Shown: positions 24,876 through 34,025, numbered from the stretch's first letter. The stretch is 64,000 nt of DNA from Clostridia bacterium (GCA_017620395.1 JAFZQJ010000027.1:18331-82330), one strand, 5' to 3'. The notes: generated by a model not told the origin, from the letters alone. Numbers and translations: made by a program.

Positions 24876-25445
24876 ATGGACAGCAAAGTCACCGATACCG
24901 CTCAGCGACTCAAGGGACTGCGCGAAATGGAGGATATTTCCGTTTCGCAGATGGCGTCCGCGCTCGGCATTTCAGAGGAAGTTTACAACGAATACGAAGC
25001 GGGGAAGCGCGACTTCTCGATCTCCTTTCTGCATAACTGCGCAAAGCAGCTCGGCGTCGACGTCGTCGACATAATCACCGGCGAAAGCCCGAAACTTTCC
25101 GGCTACACCGTCGTCCGTACTAACGAGCGCCAGCCGATCGAACGCCGCAGGGGCTTTACCTATAACCACCTCAACCCGAACTTCAAGGGCAAGATCGTCG
25201 AGGCGTTCGAGGTTTTCTGCCCGTATTCCGAAGCGGAGCACATCATGGGCATACCGCTCTCGACGCACAAAGGGCAGGAGATGGACTTCGTCCTCGAGGG
25301 CGAGCTTGACGTCGTCGTCGACGGGCACGTCGAACGCCTGAAGCCGGGCGATACGCTTTATATGGATTCCTCGATCCCGCACGGAATGAACGCCGTGCAT
25401 AAAGAGGGCTGCCGCTTCCTCGCGATAGTCGCGTCGGTCGAATAA
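24876..25445 (+). CDS. XRE-family regulator with C-terminal cupin domain
   Basis: A 189-residue protein: an HTH at about 8-65 (VSQMASALGISEEVYNEYE) and a cupin at about 110-185 (GQEMDFVLEGELDVVVDG, GDTLYMDSSIPHGMNA). It is likely a DNA-binding regulator whose cupin senses a small ligand. It aligns along its whole length with the first 185 residues of the synthetase fusion at 19167-21458, including FLHNCAKQLGVD and RRGFTYNHL, so the two are paralogues, one free and one fused. Placed 18 bases after pfkA with a GGGGGAAG ribosome-binding site, and 3 bases before the glycosylase gene. Confidence 0.92.
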   Translation: MDSKVTDTAQRLKGLREMEDISVSQMASALGISEEVYNEYEAGKRDFSISFLHNCAKQLGVDVVDIITGESPKLSGYTVVRTNERQPIERRRGFTYNHLNPNFKGKIVEAFEVFCPYSEAEHIMGIPLSTHKGQEMDFVLEGELDVVVDGHVERLKPGDTLYMDSSIPHGMNAVHKEGCRFLAIVASVE

Positions 25446-25448
25446 GTT

Positions 25449-25997
25449 ATGGAAGAGTTACGCAAAGAATGCCTCGAATGTAAGCGCTGCGAGCTGTGGA
25501 AAACGCGCAATAACGTCGTTTTCGGCAAGGGCGATCCGCACGCCGACATTATGTTTATAGGCGAAGGTCCGGGTGAGCAGGAGGACCTGCAGGGCGTTCC
25601 TTTCGTCGGCAGGGCGGGGCAGCTGCTCGATAAGATGCTCGACGCCGCCGGCATACCGCTCGGCAGCGTATATATCGCGAACACCGTCAAATGCCGTCCG
25701 CCGCACAACCGCGATCCGCTGCCGGAGGAGAAGGACGCCTGCCGCGGCTGGCTTCAGCGCCAGATCGAACTGATAAACCCGAAGGTCATAATCGCGCTCG
25801 GGCGTATCTCCGCCGCCGACTATGTCAAAGAGGACATCCGCATAATGAAGGAGCACGGTCAGTGGATAGAACGCGACGGCAGAAAGTGCATGGCGATGCT
25901 CCATCCCGCCGCTCTTCTCCGCAATCCGAACCTTAAACCCGAGGCTTTCGCCGACATCCTGAAAGTCCGCGATTATATCGAAGAGAACAGCGACTAG
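25449..25997 (+). CDS. Type 4 uracil-DNA glycosylase (4Fe-4S)
   Basis: Excises uracil from DNA to start base excision repair. The 182-residue protein has the family 4 or 5 uracil glycosylase layout: CLECKRCELW with the first two cluster cysteines, MFIGEGPGEQED (motif A), CRPPHNRDPLPEE with a third cysteine, a Cys near residue 97 as the fourth, and MLHPAALLRNP (motif B). It starts 3 bases after the XRE-cupin gene, so it should share the pfkA transcript. A role related to glycolysis is not implied. Confidence 0.93.
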   Translation: MEELRKECLECKRCELWKTRNNVVFGKGDPHADIMFIGEGPGEQEDLQGVPFVGRAGQLLDKMLDAAGIPLGSVYIANTVKCRPPHNRDPLPEEKDACRGWLQRQIELINPKVIIALGRISAADYVKEDIRIMKEHGQWIERDGRKCMAMLHPAALLRNPNLKPEAFADILKVRDYIEENSD

Positions 25998-26045
25998 TTT
26001 TATTGTTTCATCTTGACAGTCGTGTAGTTTTATATCAGCAATTCA

Positions 26046-26093
26046 ATATGTGTCCGATAAACCCGATAAAAGTCCTGTTTATCGGACACATAT
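26046..26093. repeat. Long perfect inverted repeat between two genes
   Basis: Two 17-base arms (26046-26062 and 26077-26093), each carrying TGTCCGATAAAC or its complement, pair perfectly around a 14-base loop. No T-run follows on either strand, so it is not a typical terminator. It may be a transcription-end hairpin, an operator or a remnant of a palindromic element. Confidence 0.65.
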
Positions 26094-26208
26094 TTGCTTA
26101 TAATCGTTTTGCAGTTACGGGAAACACCGGTTGCGGCTGATAAGCGCGGTGTTGACCGCGCGCCTTAATACTGTTGTTGTCAATACGTTAAAAAGGGAGG
26201 AAATCATT

Positions 26209-27588
26209 ATGGCGAATATGCCTGAAAATTTAGGATTGGATTTTCTGTTTGAAAACGAAGAAGGCGTTATGGGGATGGCGGCTTATGTTACTAAAGAGGG
26301 TAAAGCCATGAGCGGTTACGGCGATACCCTGTATTGCTGCAAATATACCGGAACGTGCGAATTCTGGGTGAGCTGTGTGTTTGATAAAGAAATCGGGAAA
26401 TACTCGTTTGAGAAAATCCACTCTCACGGCGGAAATAAAAGCGTTTTGGAAATGCGGCACATCGGTATAAACCTTACGCCCGAAGATTCCGCAAGGAATG
26501 AGCATATAGGGATGCTGGAAATGGCTGACGGCTCTGCAGGTATGCTTCCGATCGAGATTTTTAATGCGGACGTGTTGCCGAGCTATATGCGCGACGACAT
26601 AATAAAGGTGCAGACGATATGCTACCCTCTCGAAATCAATTATTACAAAGATGAAGAGGAATATAATTCTGATCAAACAACTATCGATAAAGACGGTCAG
26701 AAATGGGTGGTCGACATCGGATCATTGCTTCCGCTCACATTCATTGTAAACCACAATCCAAATACATACAAGGCAGGCAAAGAGTACTCGTCAGATGTGT
26801 TCGTTCACTTTGCGGCAGAGGTTACGGAAGTATATCACGGCACTTTTAAGACCGAAGATAAAGAATGGGAAACTTACATCAGGTGCTTTGCTGATACGCA
26901 GTACGGCAAAATGGAGTTCGATCATACGCTCGAACAGGTGCCGGAGAATCAGCGCGGAAATATCAAAGTGGGCTCTGTAATCAGCGGCGTATGCGTTATT
27001 TCCGGTGATGCCGCCGTAAACGAGTATTCAAATGGCGCTATCAAGGATTTTGACCATGATTTGAAGCTTCTGCGATACGTTTTTTCTGAAGGAAACGCAG
27101 AGAAGCTGTCGGGCGTTCTTACGCCGACTTCCGTATATACTTCAAAAATATCCGGCAGAGATTACTGCGGACCCGATGAGATAATAGACAGGATGAATTA
27201 CGTACACGAAAGCCATAAAAACGGCAAGAAATATGTTGCGGATTTTGCTACTGTCGAGGAGGCCGGCGAAGACTCCGATTATCCGGTCGGAACGAGATGC
27301 CTGGCTTTGAGTCAGGAGGGAAAGAGCGGTTATGAATCGCTTGCGTTTATCGACGTAGATGATAAGGGTATGATCACCAATATCCTTGTGTCGGCCGATA
27401 CCTCATACCGTTTCAGCGTGGAAAAACCGTATGTCCGTACACAGCAGAACACTGATAACGACGCCCTCGATGAATTGCCTTATAATGAAAATAAACCCAA
27501 TCCCGATCAGATGAGTATTTTTGATATCGATCTTGACAATATAACAAAAGAAGAGGGTCGGTCTGCAGAGGAAGAACGGGATGAATGA
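26209..27588 (+). CDS. Protein of unknown function with acidic tail
   Basis: I do not recognise this 459-residue protein. The upstream open frame is longer, but ATG 26209 follows a good AAAGGGAGG site, so it is used. There is no signal peptide and no clear membrane helix. It is soluble, acidic, rich in Glu and Asp, and ends in a low-complexity tail (EEGRSAEEERDE). The stretch at about 205-270, with alternating hydrophobic residues and GNIKVGSVISGVCVISGD, could be a small beta barrel, possibly OB-like; that is a guess. It stands alone between a long inverted repeat and its own terminator. Confidence 0.7.
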   Translation: MANMPENLGLDFLFENEEGVMGMAAYVTKEGKAMSGYGDTLYCCKYTGTCEFWVSCVFDKEIGKYSFEKIHSHGGNKSVLEMRHIGINLTPEDSARNEHIGMLEMADGSAGMLPIEIFNADVLPSYMRDDIIKVQTICYPLEINYYKDEEEYNSDQTTIDKDGQKWVVDIGSLLPLTFIVNHNPNTYKAGKEYSSDVFVHFAAEVTEVYHGTFKTEDKEWETYIRCFADTQYGKMEFDHTLEQVPENQRGNIKVGSVISGVCVISGDAAVNEYSNGAIKDFDHDLKLLRYVFSEGNAEKLSGVLTPTSVYTSKISGRDYCGPDEIIDRMNYVHESHKNGKKYVADFATVEEAGEDSDYPVGTRCLALSQEGKSGYESLAFIDVDDKGMITNILVSADTSYRFSVEKPYVRTQQNTDNDALDELPYNENKPNPDQMSIFDIDLDNITKEEGRSAEEERDE

Positions 27589-27609
27589 GGTGTTTGTGTA
27601 ACGTTTATA

Positions 27610-27644
27610 AAAACCGACCGAAACAAGCGTTTCGGTCGGTTTTT
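27610..27644 (+). terminator. Rho-independent terminator after the unknown gene
   Basis: AAAACCGACCGAAAC pairs with GTTTCGGTCGGTTTT around a four-base loop, with a T-run. It is symmetrical enough to serve the convergent ogt gene as well. Confidence 0.9.
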
Positions 27645-27681
27645 CGTATATTGACATTTTTTTATCTGCAGGTAAACAATA

Positions 27682-28137
27682 TCAGAATATCGCGCGTTCG
27701 AGACGAAGCAGGTATTCCTTCTTTTCAACTCCGCCGGCGTAGCCGACGAGGTTGGCGTTGACTCCTACAACTCTGTGGCAGGGAACAATTATCGCGACCG
27801 GGTTGTTGTGACACGCCATACCCACCGCGCGGGCGGCGCCGGGCTTTCCGATAGCTGCGGCGATCTCGGAGTAGGCTCGCGTCGCGCCGTAGGGGATCTT
27901 CAGCATCTCGCGCCTTACCGCGAGCGCGAAATCGGAGCCGTCTTCGGCCAGCGGCAGGTCGAAATCCCTGCGGACGCCGGCGAAATACTCCTTCAGCTGT
28001 ATCTGCGCTTCGATAAGCAGACGGCTTTCCCGCGCTTCAACGGCTTCGCCGTTATAATAAGACAGTTCGCATACGCGGCCGTCCTTTTCCGCGATAAAAA
28101 GTCTGCCTACGGGACTTTCGAAAACCGCTGCGTTCAT
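27682..28137 (-). CDS. ogt: Methylated-DNA--protein-cysteine methyltransferase
   Basis: Repairs O6-alkylguanine by irreversible transfer of the alkyl group to its own cysteine. The 151-residue protein has IIVPCHRVVG with the acceptor Cys, preceded by the DNA-binding YSEIAAAIGKPGAARAVG helix pair and followed by the YAGGVEKKEYLL segment. The open frame is longer on the 5' side, but ATG 28137 has a GGAGGTG ribosome-binding site and gives a normal N terminus. It diverges from the ATPase gene at 28258. Confidence 0.94.
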   Translation of the reverse strand: MNAAVFESPVGRLFIAEKDGRVCELSYYNGEAVEARESRLLIEAQIQLKEYFAGVRRDFDLPLAEDGSDFALAVRREMLKIPYGATRAYSEIAAAIGKPGAARAVGMACHNNPVAIIVPCHRVVGVNANLVGYAGGVEKKEYLLRLERAIF

Positions 28138-28257
28138 TCTCTTCACCTCCGCCGATAATATTATACCGCACTTTCGCCGTCCTTTCAACCGCTTTGTAGC
28201 AAACGCGGCCCCGTAAGAATAGAATATCATATAAAAGCGGAAGCGGGGAGTGTTATT

Positions 28258-29352
28258 ATGAATCACGGTGAAAAAAGCACGCATTATTTTCTCGGCGCAA
28301 ACAGCGGCGAGGGTTTCGTATCAAGGTTCGACGAGCTCGACTGTATGCTCGGGCTTAATAGAAAGATCATCATCAAAGGCGGTCCCGGAACGGGCAAATC
28401 GCGCATGATAAGGCGCGTCGCGGAGCATTACGAGGGGATGGGAAAGGCGGTTGAGTATATCCACTGCTCCTCCGATCCCGACTCGCTCGACGGAATAATC
28501 GTCGACGAGCTCGGCGTATGCGTCGCCGACGGCACCGCGCCGCATATTCTCGAAGCCGACCTGCCCGGCGTGCGCGACAGCATCGTCAACACCGGCGATT
28601 TCTGGGACGAAAAGGCGCTCGCGGCCGAGGCGGAAGCCGTCGCCGATCTGCGCAAGCGTATCAAGCACGAGTACAACTCCGTCTATCGCTCGCTCAAGGG
28701 CGCGGAGCGGCTGAAAAGCGACAATTTCAACATAGTAGACGCGGGCGTGAAGCGCGATAAGTTAAATGGCTACACACAGCGGCTGATCCGCAGGGAGATA
28801 CCTTTCTCGGATAACCCGTCGCCGTACTATTACCGGCGTTACCTTTCCGGCATAACGCCTCGCGGCGTGCTGGTTTACTGGAACACCGTCCGCGCGCTCT
28901 GCGACAGGGTTTACGCGCTCAACGACGAATACGGCGTCGGCAGGTATATCCTCGAAGAGCTCCGCGCGGCGGCGGTTATGCGCCGGCAGAACGCGATAGT
29001 GTGCCTTTGCCCGCTTTACGAGGGAGAAGTCGCGGAGCATCTGCTGCTTCCGGATCTGCGCCTTGCGTTCGTGACGTCGAACGAATACCACGCGTTCCCC
29101 GGCGAACCGTACAAACGCATAAATATGCAGCGGTTTTACGATAACGAAAACGTCCGCTCGCACCGCAACCGGATACGTTTCAACAAAAAGACAGCCGCCG
29201 CGCTGATCGGGAAGGGATGCGAGACGCTTGCCGGCATAAAGTCGATGCACGACGATCTTGAACGCCTCTACACGAGGACGATGGATTTCGCCAAGCTTGA
29301 GGGGCTCACGCGCTCGGTGATCGACCGTCTCGACGCTTTCGTCGGAGAATAG
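28258..29352 (+). CDS. P-loop ATPase of the PRK06851 type
   Basis: A 364-residue cytoplasmic protein with a Walker A motif IIIKGGPGTGKSRM at about 38-50. The layout resembles the conserved Firmicutes ATPase family known as PRK06851, whose function is not established. Characteristic features are an N-terminal HYFLGANSGEGF and the phrase EYIHCSSDPDSLDGII. It is preceded by a GGGGAG ribosome-binding site and diverges from ogt. No partner gene is adjacent in the same direction without a promoter. I would not assign a process. Confidence 0.75.
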   Translation: MNHGEKSTHYFLGANSGEGFVSRFDELDCMLGLNRKIIIKGGPGTGKSRMIRRVAEHYEGMGKAVEYIHCSSDPDSLDGIIVDELGVCVADGTAPHILEADLPGVRDSIVNTGDFWDEKALAAEAEAVADLRKRIKHEYNSVYRSLKGAERLKSDNFNIVDAGVKRDKLNGYTQRLIRREIPFSDNPSPYYYRRYLSGITPRGVLVYWNTVRALCDRVYALNDEYGVGRYILEELRAAAVMRRQNAIVCLCPLYEGEVAEHLLLPDLRLAFVTSNEYHAFPGEPYKRINMQRFYDNENVRSHRNRIRFNKKTAAALIGKGCETLAGIKSMHDDLERLYTRTMDFAKLEGLTRSVIDRLDAFVGE

Positions 29353-29372
29353 GAAAATTTTTGCATTATCTA

Positions 29373-29402
29373 TTGAAAGAAACGTATATAGTATGCTATA
29401 AT
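29373..29402 (+). promoter_or_regulatory. Promoter of the radical-SAM/der/plsY/gpsA operon
   Basis: TTGAAA, 18-base spacer, TATAAT with a TG extended -10 element. It drives the DUF512 gene and, by tight packing, der, plsY and gpsA. Confidence 0.78.
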
Positions 29403-29452
29403 AACAAACGGAGTAATATGCCTGCAGAGCGATCTGCGCCGGAAGTGAAACA

Positions 29453-30772
29453 ATGTCCGTAAAGGTTGCAAAAGTGAATAAGCATACACCGGCGTATGAA
29501 GCGGGAATCCGCGCCGGTGCGCTTTTGCATAGAATAAACGGGCAGGAGATAAACGACCGCCTCGACTACGATTTTTACTCCTCAGACGAGGACCCCGTAT
29601 TTGAGTTCGAGCAGGACGGCGAGCTTCGCGAGGTAACGCTCGAAATGGACGAATACGGCGACGCGGGGCTTGAGTTCGACACGTATCTTATCGACTGCCA
29701 GCAGCATTGCAAAAACAAATGCGTCTTCTGCTTCATAGAGCAGAACCCTGCCGGTATGAGGGACGCGATTTACTTCAAGGACGACGATTCGCGCATGTCG
29801 TTCCTCGCCGGCAACTACATAACGATGACCGCCGTTGACGACGCGGAGCTTGAGCGGATGATCCGGTACAAGCTGAACGTCAACGTTTCCGTCCACACAA
29901 CCGAACCGGAGCTGCGGGTGGAAATGATGAAGAACCCCGCCGCCGCGAAGATAAACGACCAGCTCAAAAAACTCGCGGACGGCGGCGTGAAGATGAACTG
30001 CCAGATAGTGCTCTGTCCGGAAATAAACGACGGAGCGCATCTGGAACGCAGCGTGCGCGACCTCGCGGCGCTTTATCCTGCCGTACAGAGCGTCGCGGTT
30101 GTGCCGGTGGGACTGACGGAGCACCGCGGCGGACTTTCTCCGCTGCGGCTGAACACTCCCGAAGAAAGCGCCGCCGTGATAGACTTCGCCGAGAGCTTCG
30201 GCAGGGAGTTCAAAGCGAAGAACGGCACGAGCTTCGTTTTTGCCGCGGACGAGTTCTATATCAACGCGGGCAGGGCGATACCGCCGGCGGAGTACTACGA
30301 GGATTATCCGCAGTACGAAAACGGCGTAGGAATGCTCGCTTCGCTCCTTGACGAGTCCGAAGCGCTGATCGCTTCGCTCACCGAGGGGAAAAAGAAGGCG
30401 ACGGTGAACGTCATAACCGGCGTCGCCGCGGCGCCATACATAAAGCGCGTGCTCGAGGAGCTGCGGGCGAAATGTCCGCGTCTCGAATACGCCGTCCACG
30501 CGGTGAATAACGACTTTTTCGGCAGGAGCGTGACCGTCGCCGGTCTCGTTACCGGCACGGATATATGCGGCCAGCTCGCGAAGCTGAAGCTCAGGGGATA
30601 CGTTTTTATCCCGGATACGATGCTTCGTTTCGAAAACGATATGTTCCTCGACAGCATGACGCTGAAAGAGGTTTCCAAGCGCCTCGGCGTGAAGGTCCGT
30701 CCGGTTCCCGCGGCGGGCGCGGCGCTGGCGCGTGAAATTGCGGAGGTATGCGGATGCGGAAGTATATGGTAG
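29453..30772 (+). CDS. DUF512 radical-SAM protein with N-terminal PDZ-like domain
   Basis: A 439-residue protein. Residues 1-60 are PDZ-like (HTPAYEAGIRAGALLHRING). They are followed by a radical-SAM-like core with a cysteine cluster CQQHCKNKCVFC around 76-90 and a C-terminal DUF512 domain. The family is widespread in Firmicutes and cyanobacteria and usually sits next to der; its reaction is unknown. The start is ATG with only a weak Shine-Dalgarno. Its 3' end overlaps the der start region. Confidence 0.88.
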   Translation: MSVKVAKVNKHTPAYEAGIRAGALLHRINGQEINDRLDYDFYSSDEDPVFEFEQDGELREVTLEMDEYGDAGLEFDTYLIDCQQHCKNKCVFCFIEQNPAGMRDAIYFKDDDSRMSFLAGNYITMTAVDDAELERMIRYKLNVNVSVHTTEPELRVEMMKNPAAAKINDQLKKLADGGVKMNCQIVLCPEINDGAHLERSVRDLAALYPAVQSVAVVPVGLTEHRGGLSPLRLNTPEESAAVIDFAESFGREFKAKNGTSFVFAADEFYINAGRAIPPAEYYEDYPQYENGVGMLASLLDESEALIASLTEGKKKATVNVITGVAAAPYIKRVLEELRAKCPRLEYAVHAVNNDFFGRSVTVAGLVTGTDICGQLAKLKLRGYVFIPDTMLRFENDMFLDSMTLKEVSKRLGVKVRPVPAAGAALAREIAEVCGCGSIW

Positions 30773-32082
30773 CCGTCGTAGGCAGACCGAACGTGGGCAA
30801 GTCCACGCTTTTCAACAAGCTTACGGGCAAGCGGATCTCAATAGTTGAAGACACCCCGGGCGTTACACGCGACCGTATTTACGGCGAGTGCGAGTGGCGC
30901 GGAGTGGTTTTCGACCTTATCGACACCGGCGGTATCGAGCCGTCGGCGGAGGACGTCATACTCGCGAATATGCGCGCGCAGGCGCTGATCGCCATCGAGT
31001 CCGCGGACGTGATAATCTTTATGACCGACGTGCGCACCGGCGTTACCGCCGCGGACGCGGAGATTGCCTCCATGATAAAGAAAGCGGGCAAAAACGTAGT
31101 CCTCTGCGTCAACAAAGTCGACTCCGTCGGCAGCGTTCCGCCCGAGGTTTACGAGTTCTATTCGCTCGGTTTGGGAGATCCGTACCCGGTTTCGTCGGTC
31201 CACGGCTCCGGCACCGGCGATATGCTGGACGCGGTGTTCGAATATTTCCCGACGCTCGAGGGCGAGTCGGACGAGGACGATATGATAAAGGTCGCGCTCA
31301 TCGGCAAGCCGAACGTCGGCAAATCCTCGCTTCTCAACCGCCTTGCGGGCGAAGAACGCGCCATCGTTTCCGATATAGCGGGCACTACGCGCGACGCAAT
31401 CGACTCCCGCGTGGAGAACGAATACGGCAAGTATCTCTTCGTCGACACCGCCGGACTCCGCCGCAAGTCGAAGGTCGACGCGGATATAGAAAAATTCAGC
31501 GTTATGCGCACGCAGCTCGCCGTCGAACGCGCCGACGTCTGCGTCATAATGATCGACGCCGAGACCGGCTTCACGGAGCAGGACGCGAAGGTCGCGGGCG
31601 TCGCTGTAGAAGCGGGCAAAGGGCTCATCGTTGCCGTCAACAAATGGGACGCGGTCGAAAAGCAGACCGGCACGATGAAGGAATACGACAAAAAGCTCGC
31701 GGAAGGTCTCTCGTTCATGCCTTATGCGCCGTATATCTACATATCGGCGAAGACGGGACAGCGCTGCGACTCGCTTTTCCCGCTGATAAACGAAGTCGCG
31801 GAGGAGTGCGCGCGCCGCATCACTACCGGACGCCTCAACGAAGTGCTCGCAGACGCCACTACCCGCGTCCAGCCGCCGACGGACAAGGGCAAGCGTCTGA
31901 AGGTCATGTATATGACTCAGTCCGGCACGAAGCCGCCGACCTTCGTTATATTCGTCAATTCCAAAGATTTATTCCATTTCTCGTATCAGAGATACATAGA
32001 GAACCGGCTGCGCGAAGTCTTCGGCTTCAAGGGCACGCCGATAAGATTCGTCATAAGGGAACGTGAAAAGGAGCAATTCTGA
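30754..32082 (+). CDS. der: Ribosome-assembly GTPase Der (EngA)
   Basis: An essential tandem GTPase for 50S ribosomal subunit maturation. Two G domains are visible, with G1 motifs GRPNVGKST near the N terminus and GKPNVGKSS near residue 185, plus G3 DTGG and DTAG and G4 NKVD and NKWD. A C-terminal KH-like domain follows. Of three in-frame ATGs (30748, 30754, 30766), 30754 is best spaced from the GGAGG at 30742-30746 and gives MRKYMVAVVGRPN. The start lies inside the end of the preceding gene and the stop overlaps plsY. Confidence 0.96.
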   Translation: MRKYMVAVVGRPNVGKSTLFNKLTGKRISIVEDTPGVTRDRIYGECEWRGVVFDLIDTGGIEPSAEDVILANMRAQALIAIESADVIIFMTDVRTGVTAADAEIASMIKKAGKNVVLCVNKVDSVGSVPPEVYEFYSLGLGDPYPVSSVHGSGTGDMLDAVFEYFPTLEGESDEDDMIKVALIGKPNVGKSSLLNRLAGEERAIVSDIAGTTRDAIDSRVENEYGKYLFVDTAGLRRKSKVDADIEKFSVMRTQLAVERADVCVIMIDAETGFTEQDAKVAGVAVEAGKGLIVAVNKWDAVEKQTGTMKEYDKKLAEGLSFMPYAPYIYISAKTGQRCDSLFPLINEVAEECARRITTGRLNEVLADATTRVQPPTDKGKRLKVMYMTQSGTKPPTFVIFVNSKDLFHFSYQRYIENRLREVFGFKGTPIRFVIREREKEQF

Positions 32083-32714
32083 TGTTTTATCTGAAGCTCG
32101 CGGGAATCGCGGTACTTGCTTATCTGCTGGGAAGCCTGTCGTTCTCGATAATAGCGTCCGACGTGATGGGTGAAGAGGATATCCGCAAAAAGGGAAGCGG
32201 AAACGCCGGTCTTACGAACGCCATACGCACCGGCGGAACGTGGGTGGCGATAATGACCTTCATCGGCGACTCGCTGAAAGGAGTCGGCGCGATTTACGCC
32301 GCAAAGTGGATAATGAGCTCCGACCCGACGCCTTTTGCCGTCAATTGGGGAATGTACGTCGCCGCCGTAGCGGTGGTGTTCGGGCATATTTATCCTGTCT
32401 TTTTCCGCTTTCACGGCGGCAAGGGAGTGCTTACGTCGGCGGCGGTCGTGGCCGTTCTGGACTGGCGCGCCCTTCTGGCGCTGCTCGGAGTCTTTCTGAT
32501 AGTGTTCATTATCAGCGGCATAGTGTCGCTTTCTTCGCTCGTAGCCGCGGTACTGATCCCCGGCGCGACGGTCGTCTTTAATTCGGACGGGTTTTATTAC
32601 TCCATAATCTTTATGACGATAATCGCCGTAACGATCATCGCCGGACACAAAAAGAATATAGACCGTATTATAAACGGTACCGAAAAGAAACTGTTTTACA
32701 AAAAGGAGAAGTAA
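32082..32714 (+). CDS. plsY: Acyl-phosphate:glycerol-3-phosphate acyltransferase
   Basis: Makes lysophosphatidic acid from acyl phosphate and glycerol 3-phosphate, the first step of phospholipid synthesis. The 210-residue integral membrane protein has about five to six helices and the PlsY loop motifs GSGNAGLTNAIRT (acyl phosphate/G3P site) and FFRFHGGKGVLTS. ATGA overlap with der. gpsA, which supplies its glycerol-3-phosphate substrate, follows 2 bases after the stop. Confidence 0.95.
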   Translation: MFYLKLAGIAVLAYLLGSLSFSIIASDVMGEEDIRKKGSGNAGLTNAIRTGGTWVAIMTFIGDSLKGVGAIYAAKWIMSSDPTPFAVNWGMYVAAVAVVFGHIYPVFFRFHGGKGVLTSAAVVAVLDWRALLALLGVFLIVFIISGIVSLSSLVAAVLIPGATVVFNSDGFYYSIIFMTIIAVTIIAGHKKNIDRIINGTEKKLFYKKEK

Positions 32715-32716
32715 CG

Positions 32717-33703
32717 ATGGCTGCGATAACCGTTCTCGGCGCCGGAGGCTGGGGAATAGCGTTCGGCATAATGTGCCGCAAAAGCGGCAACTCCGTCACG
32801 CTCTGGACGCCATTCGATCAGGAACGCGAACTGCTGCTGCGCGAACGCGAGCATACCGCGCTGCTCGAAGGAGTCAAAATCCCGGAGGAGATAGAGATAA
32901 CGTCAGAGCTTTCATCCGTTTCGACCGCGGATATAGTCGTTATCGCCGTGCCTTCGTCAGCAGTCAACGAAACGGCTGCGCGGATAAAGGGAATGATAAA
33001 AGAAAACGCCGTCCTCATCTGCCTCTCGAAAGGCCTTGACGGCACGCGCTTTATGCTTATGCACGAGGTTATAAAGGAGCAGCTGCCGGATTGCAGGCTC
33101 TGCGTCGTTTCCGGTCCGTCTCACGCGGAAGAAGTCGCGCGCGATCTGCCTACGGCGGTCGTCGCCGCTTCCGAAGACGAAGAGGTGGCGAAATACGTTC
33201 AGCGTCAGGTCTCCTGCGACACGTTCCGCATTTACACCACCACCGACGTTATCGGCGTCGAAACCGCCGGTGCGATAAAGAACGTCGTCGCGCTCGTCGC
33301 GGGCGTGCTCGACGGAATGGGCTACGAGGACAATACCAAGGCCGCGCTTATGACGCGCGGCATGAAAGAAATCTCCGACCTCGGCGTCGCGATGGGCGGC
33401 AGGAAGACGACCTTCCTCGGTCTTGCCGGATTCGGCGACCTTATCGTTACCTGCACGAGTATGCACAGCCGCAACAGGCGCGCCGGAATACTAATTGGGC
33501 AGGGTTGTTCCGCAGAGGAAACGCTGAAAAGGATCGGTATGACCGTCGAGGGCTACGCGACTACGAAGGCGGCGTACAACTTCGCCCGTGAAAAGAACGT
33601 GGAAATGCCGATAGTCACGGAAATGTACCGCGTGCTTTACGAAGGCAAGGATCCGCGCGTTGCGCTTACGGATCTACTCAACCGCCCGATGAAGGCGGAA
33701 TAG
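32717..33703 (+). CDS. gpsA: Glycerol-3-phosphate dehydrogenase [NAD(P)+]
   Basis: Reduces dihydroxyacetone phosphate to sn-glycerol 3-phosphate for phospholipid synthesis. The 328-residue protein begins with the dinucleotide-binding loop ITVLGAGGWGIAFG and has the catalytic-domain signature VETAGAIKNVVALVAGVLDG with the conserved Lys. It also has FLGLAGFGDLIVTCTS. The GGAG ribosome-binding site lies in the end of plsY. The operon order der-plsY-gpsA is common in Firmicutes. Confidence 0.96.
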   Translation: MAAITVLGAGGWGIAFGIMCRKSGNSVTLWTPFDQERELLLREREHTALLEGVKIPEEIEITSELSSVSTADIVVIAVPSSAVNETAARIKGMIKENAVLICLSKGLDGTRFMLMHEVIKEQLPDCRLCVVSGPSHAEEVARDLPTAVVAASEDEEVAKYVQRQVSCDTFRIYTTTDVIGVETAGAIKNVVALVAGVLDGMGYEDNTKAALMTRGMKEISDLGVAMGGRKTTFLGLAGFGDLIVTCTSMHSRNRRAGILIGQGCSAEETLKRIGMTVEGYATTKAAYNFAREKNVEMPIVTEMYRVLYEGKDPRVALTDLLNRPMKAE

Positions 33704-33719
33704 GGGAGGAGCGCAAAAT

Positions 33720-33752
33720 AAAAAATCCAACCGCGTAAGCGATCGGATTTTT
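33720..33752. terminator. Bidirectional terminator between gpsA and rpmB
   Basis: AAAAATCC pairs with GGATTTTT with an imperfect inner stem (CCGC/GCG, GTAA-type loop). It lies between two convergent genes and has T-runs on both strands. Confidence 0.7.
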
Positions 33753-33773
33753 ATCTTGTGTTTGGAGCGAGCG

Positions 33774-33959
33774 TCAGACTCTCTCGACCTTTCCGGAACG
33801 CAGGCAGCGGGTGCAAGCGTAAACGTGAGTCGGAGTGCCGTTCACCATAGCCTTGACGCGTCTGATGTTGGGCTTCCAGGTCCTGTTGGATCTGCGGTGA
33901 GAGTGGGAAACTTTAATTCCGAAAGTGACGCCTTTATCGCAAAAATCGCATTTAGCCAC
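33774..33959 (-). CDS. rpmB: 50S ribosomal protein L28
   Basis: A 61-residue ribosomal protein of the zinc-binding (C+) type, with cysteine pairs CDFC near the start and CTRC near the end, and the typical SHSHRRSNRTWKPNIRRV segment. The GTG at 33959 is chosen because it yields the canonical MAKCDFC start and sits 8 bases after a strong AGGAGG. Stand-alone gene with its own promoter; convergent with gpsA. Confidence 0.95.
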   Translation of the reverse strand: MAKCDFCDKGVTFGIKVSHSHRRSNRTWKPNIRRVKAMVNGTPTHVYACTRCLRSGKVERV

Positions 33960-33993
33960 CAAAAACACCTCCTAATGAATTCGCAACTTTGCT

Positions 33994-34022
33994 ATTATAA
34001 CAAAGGTGTTCCGAAAATGCAA
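33994..34022 (-). promoter_or_regulatory. Promoter of rpmB
   Basis: On the minus strand TTGCAT, 17-base spacer, TATAAT, about 35 bases before the start. Confidence 0.75.
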
Positions 34023-34025
34023 GAG

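Noticed and set aside
30888..32066. 392-codon plus-strand frame inside der
   Set aside because: Out-of-frame, arginine-rich shadow translation typical of GC-rich genes; der is certain.
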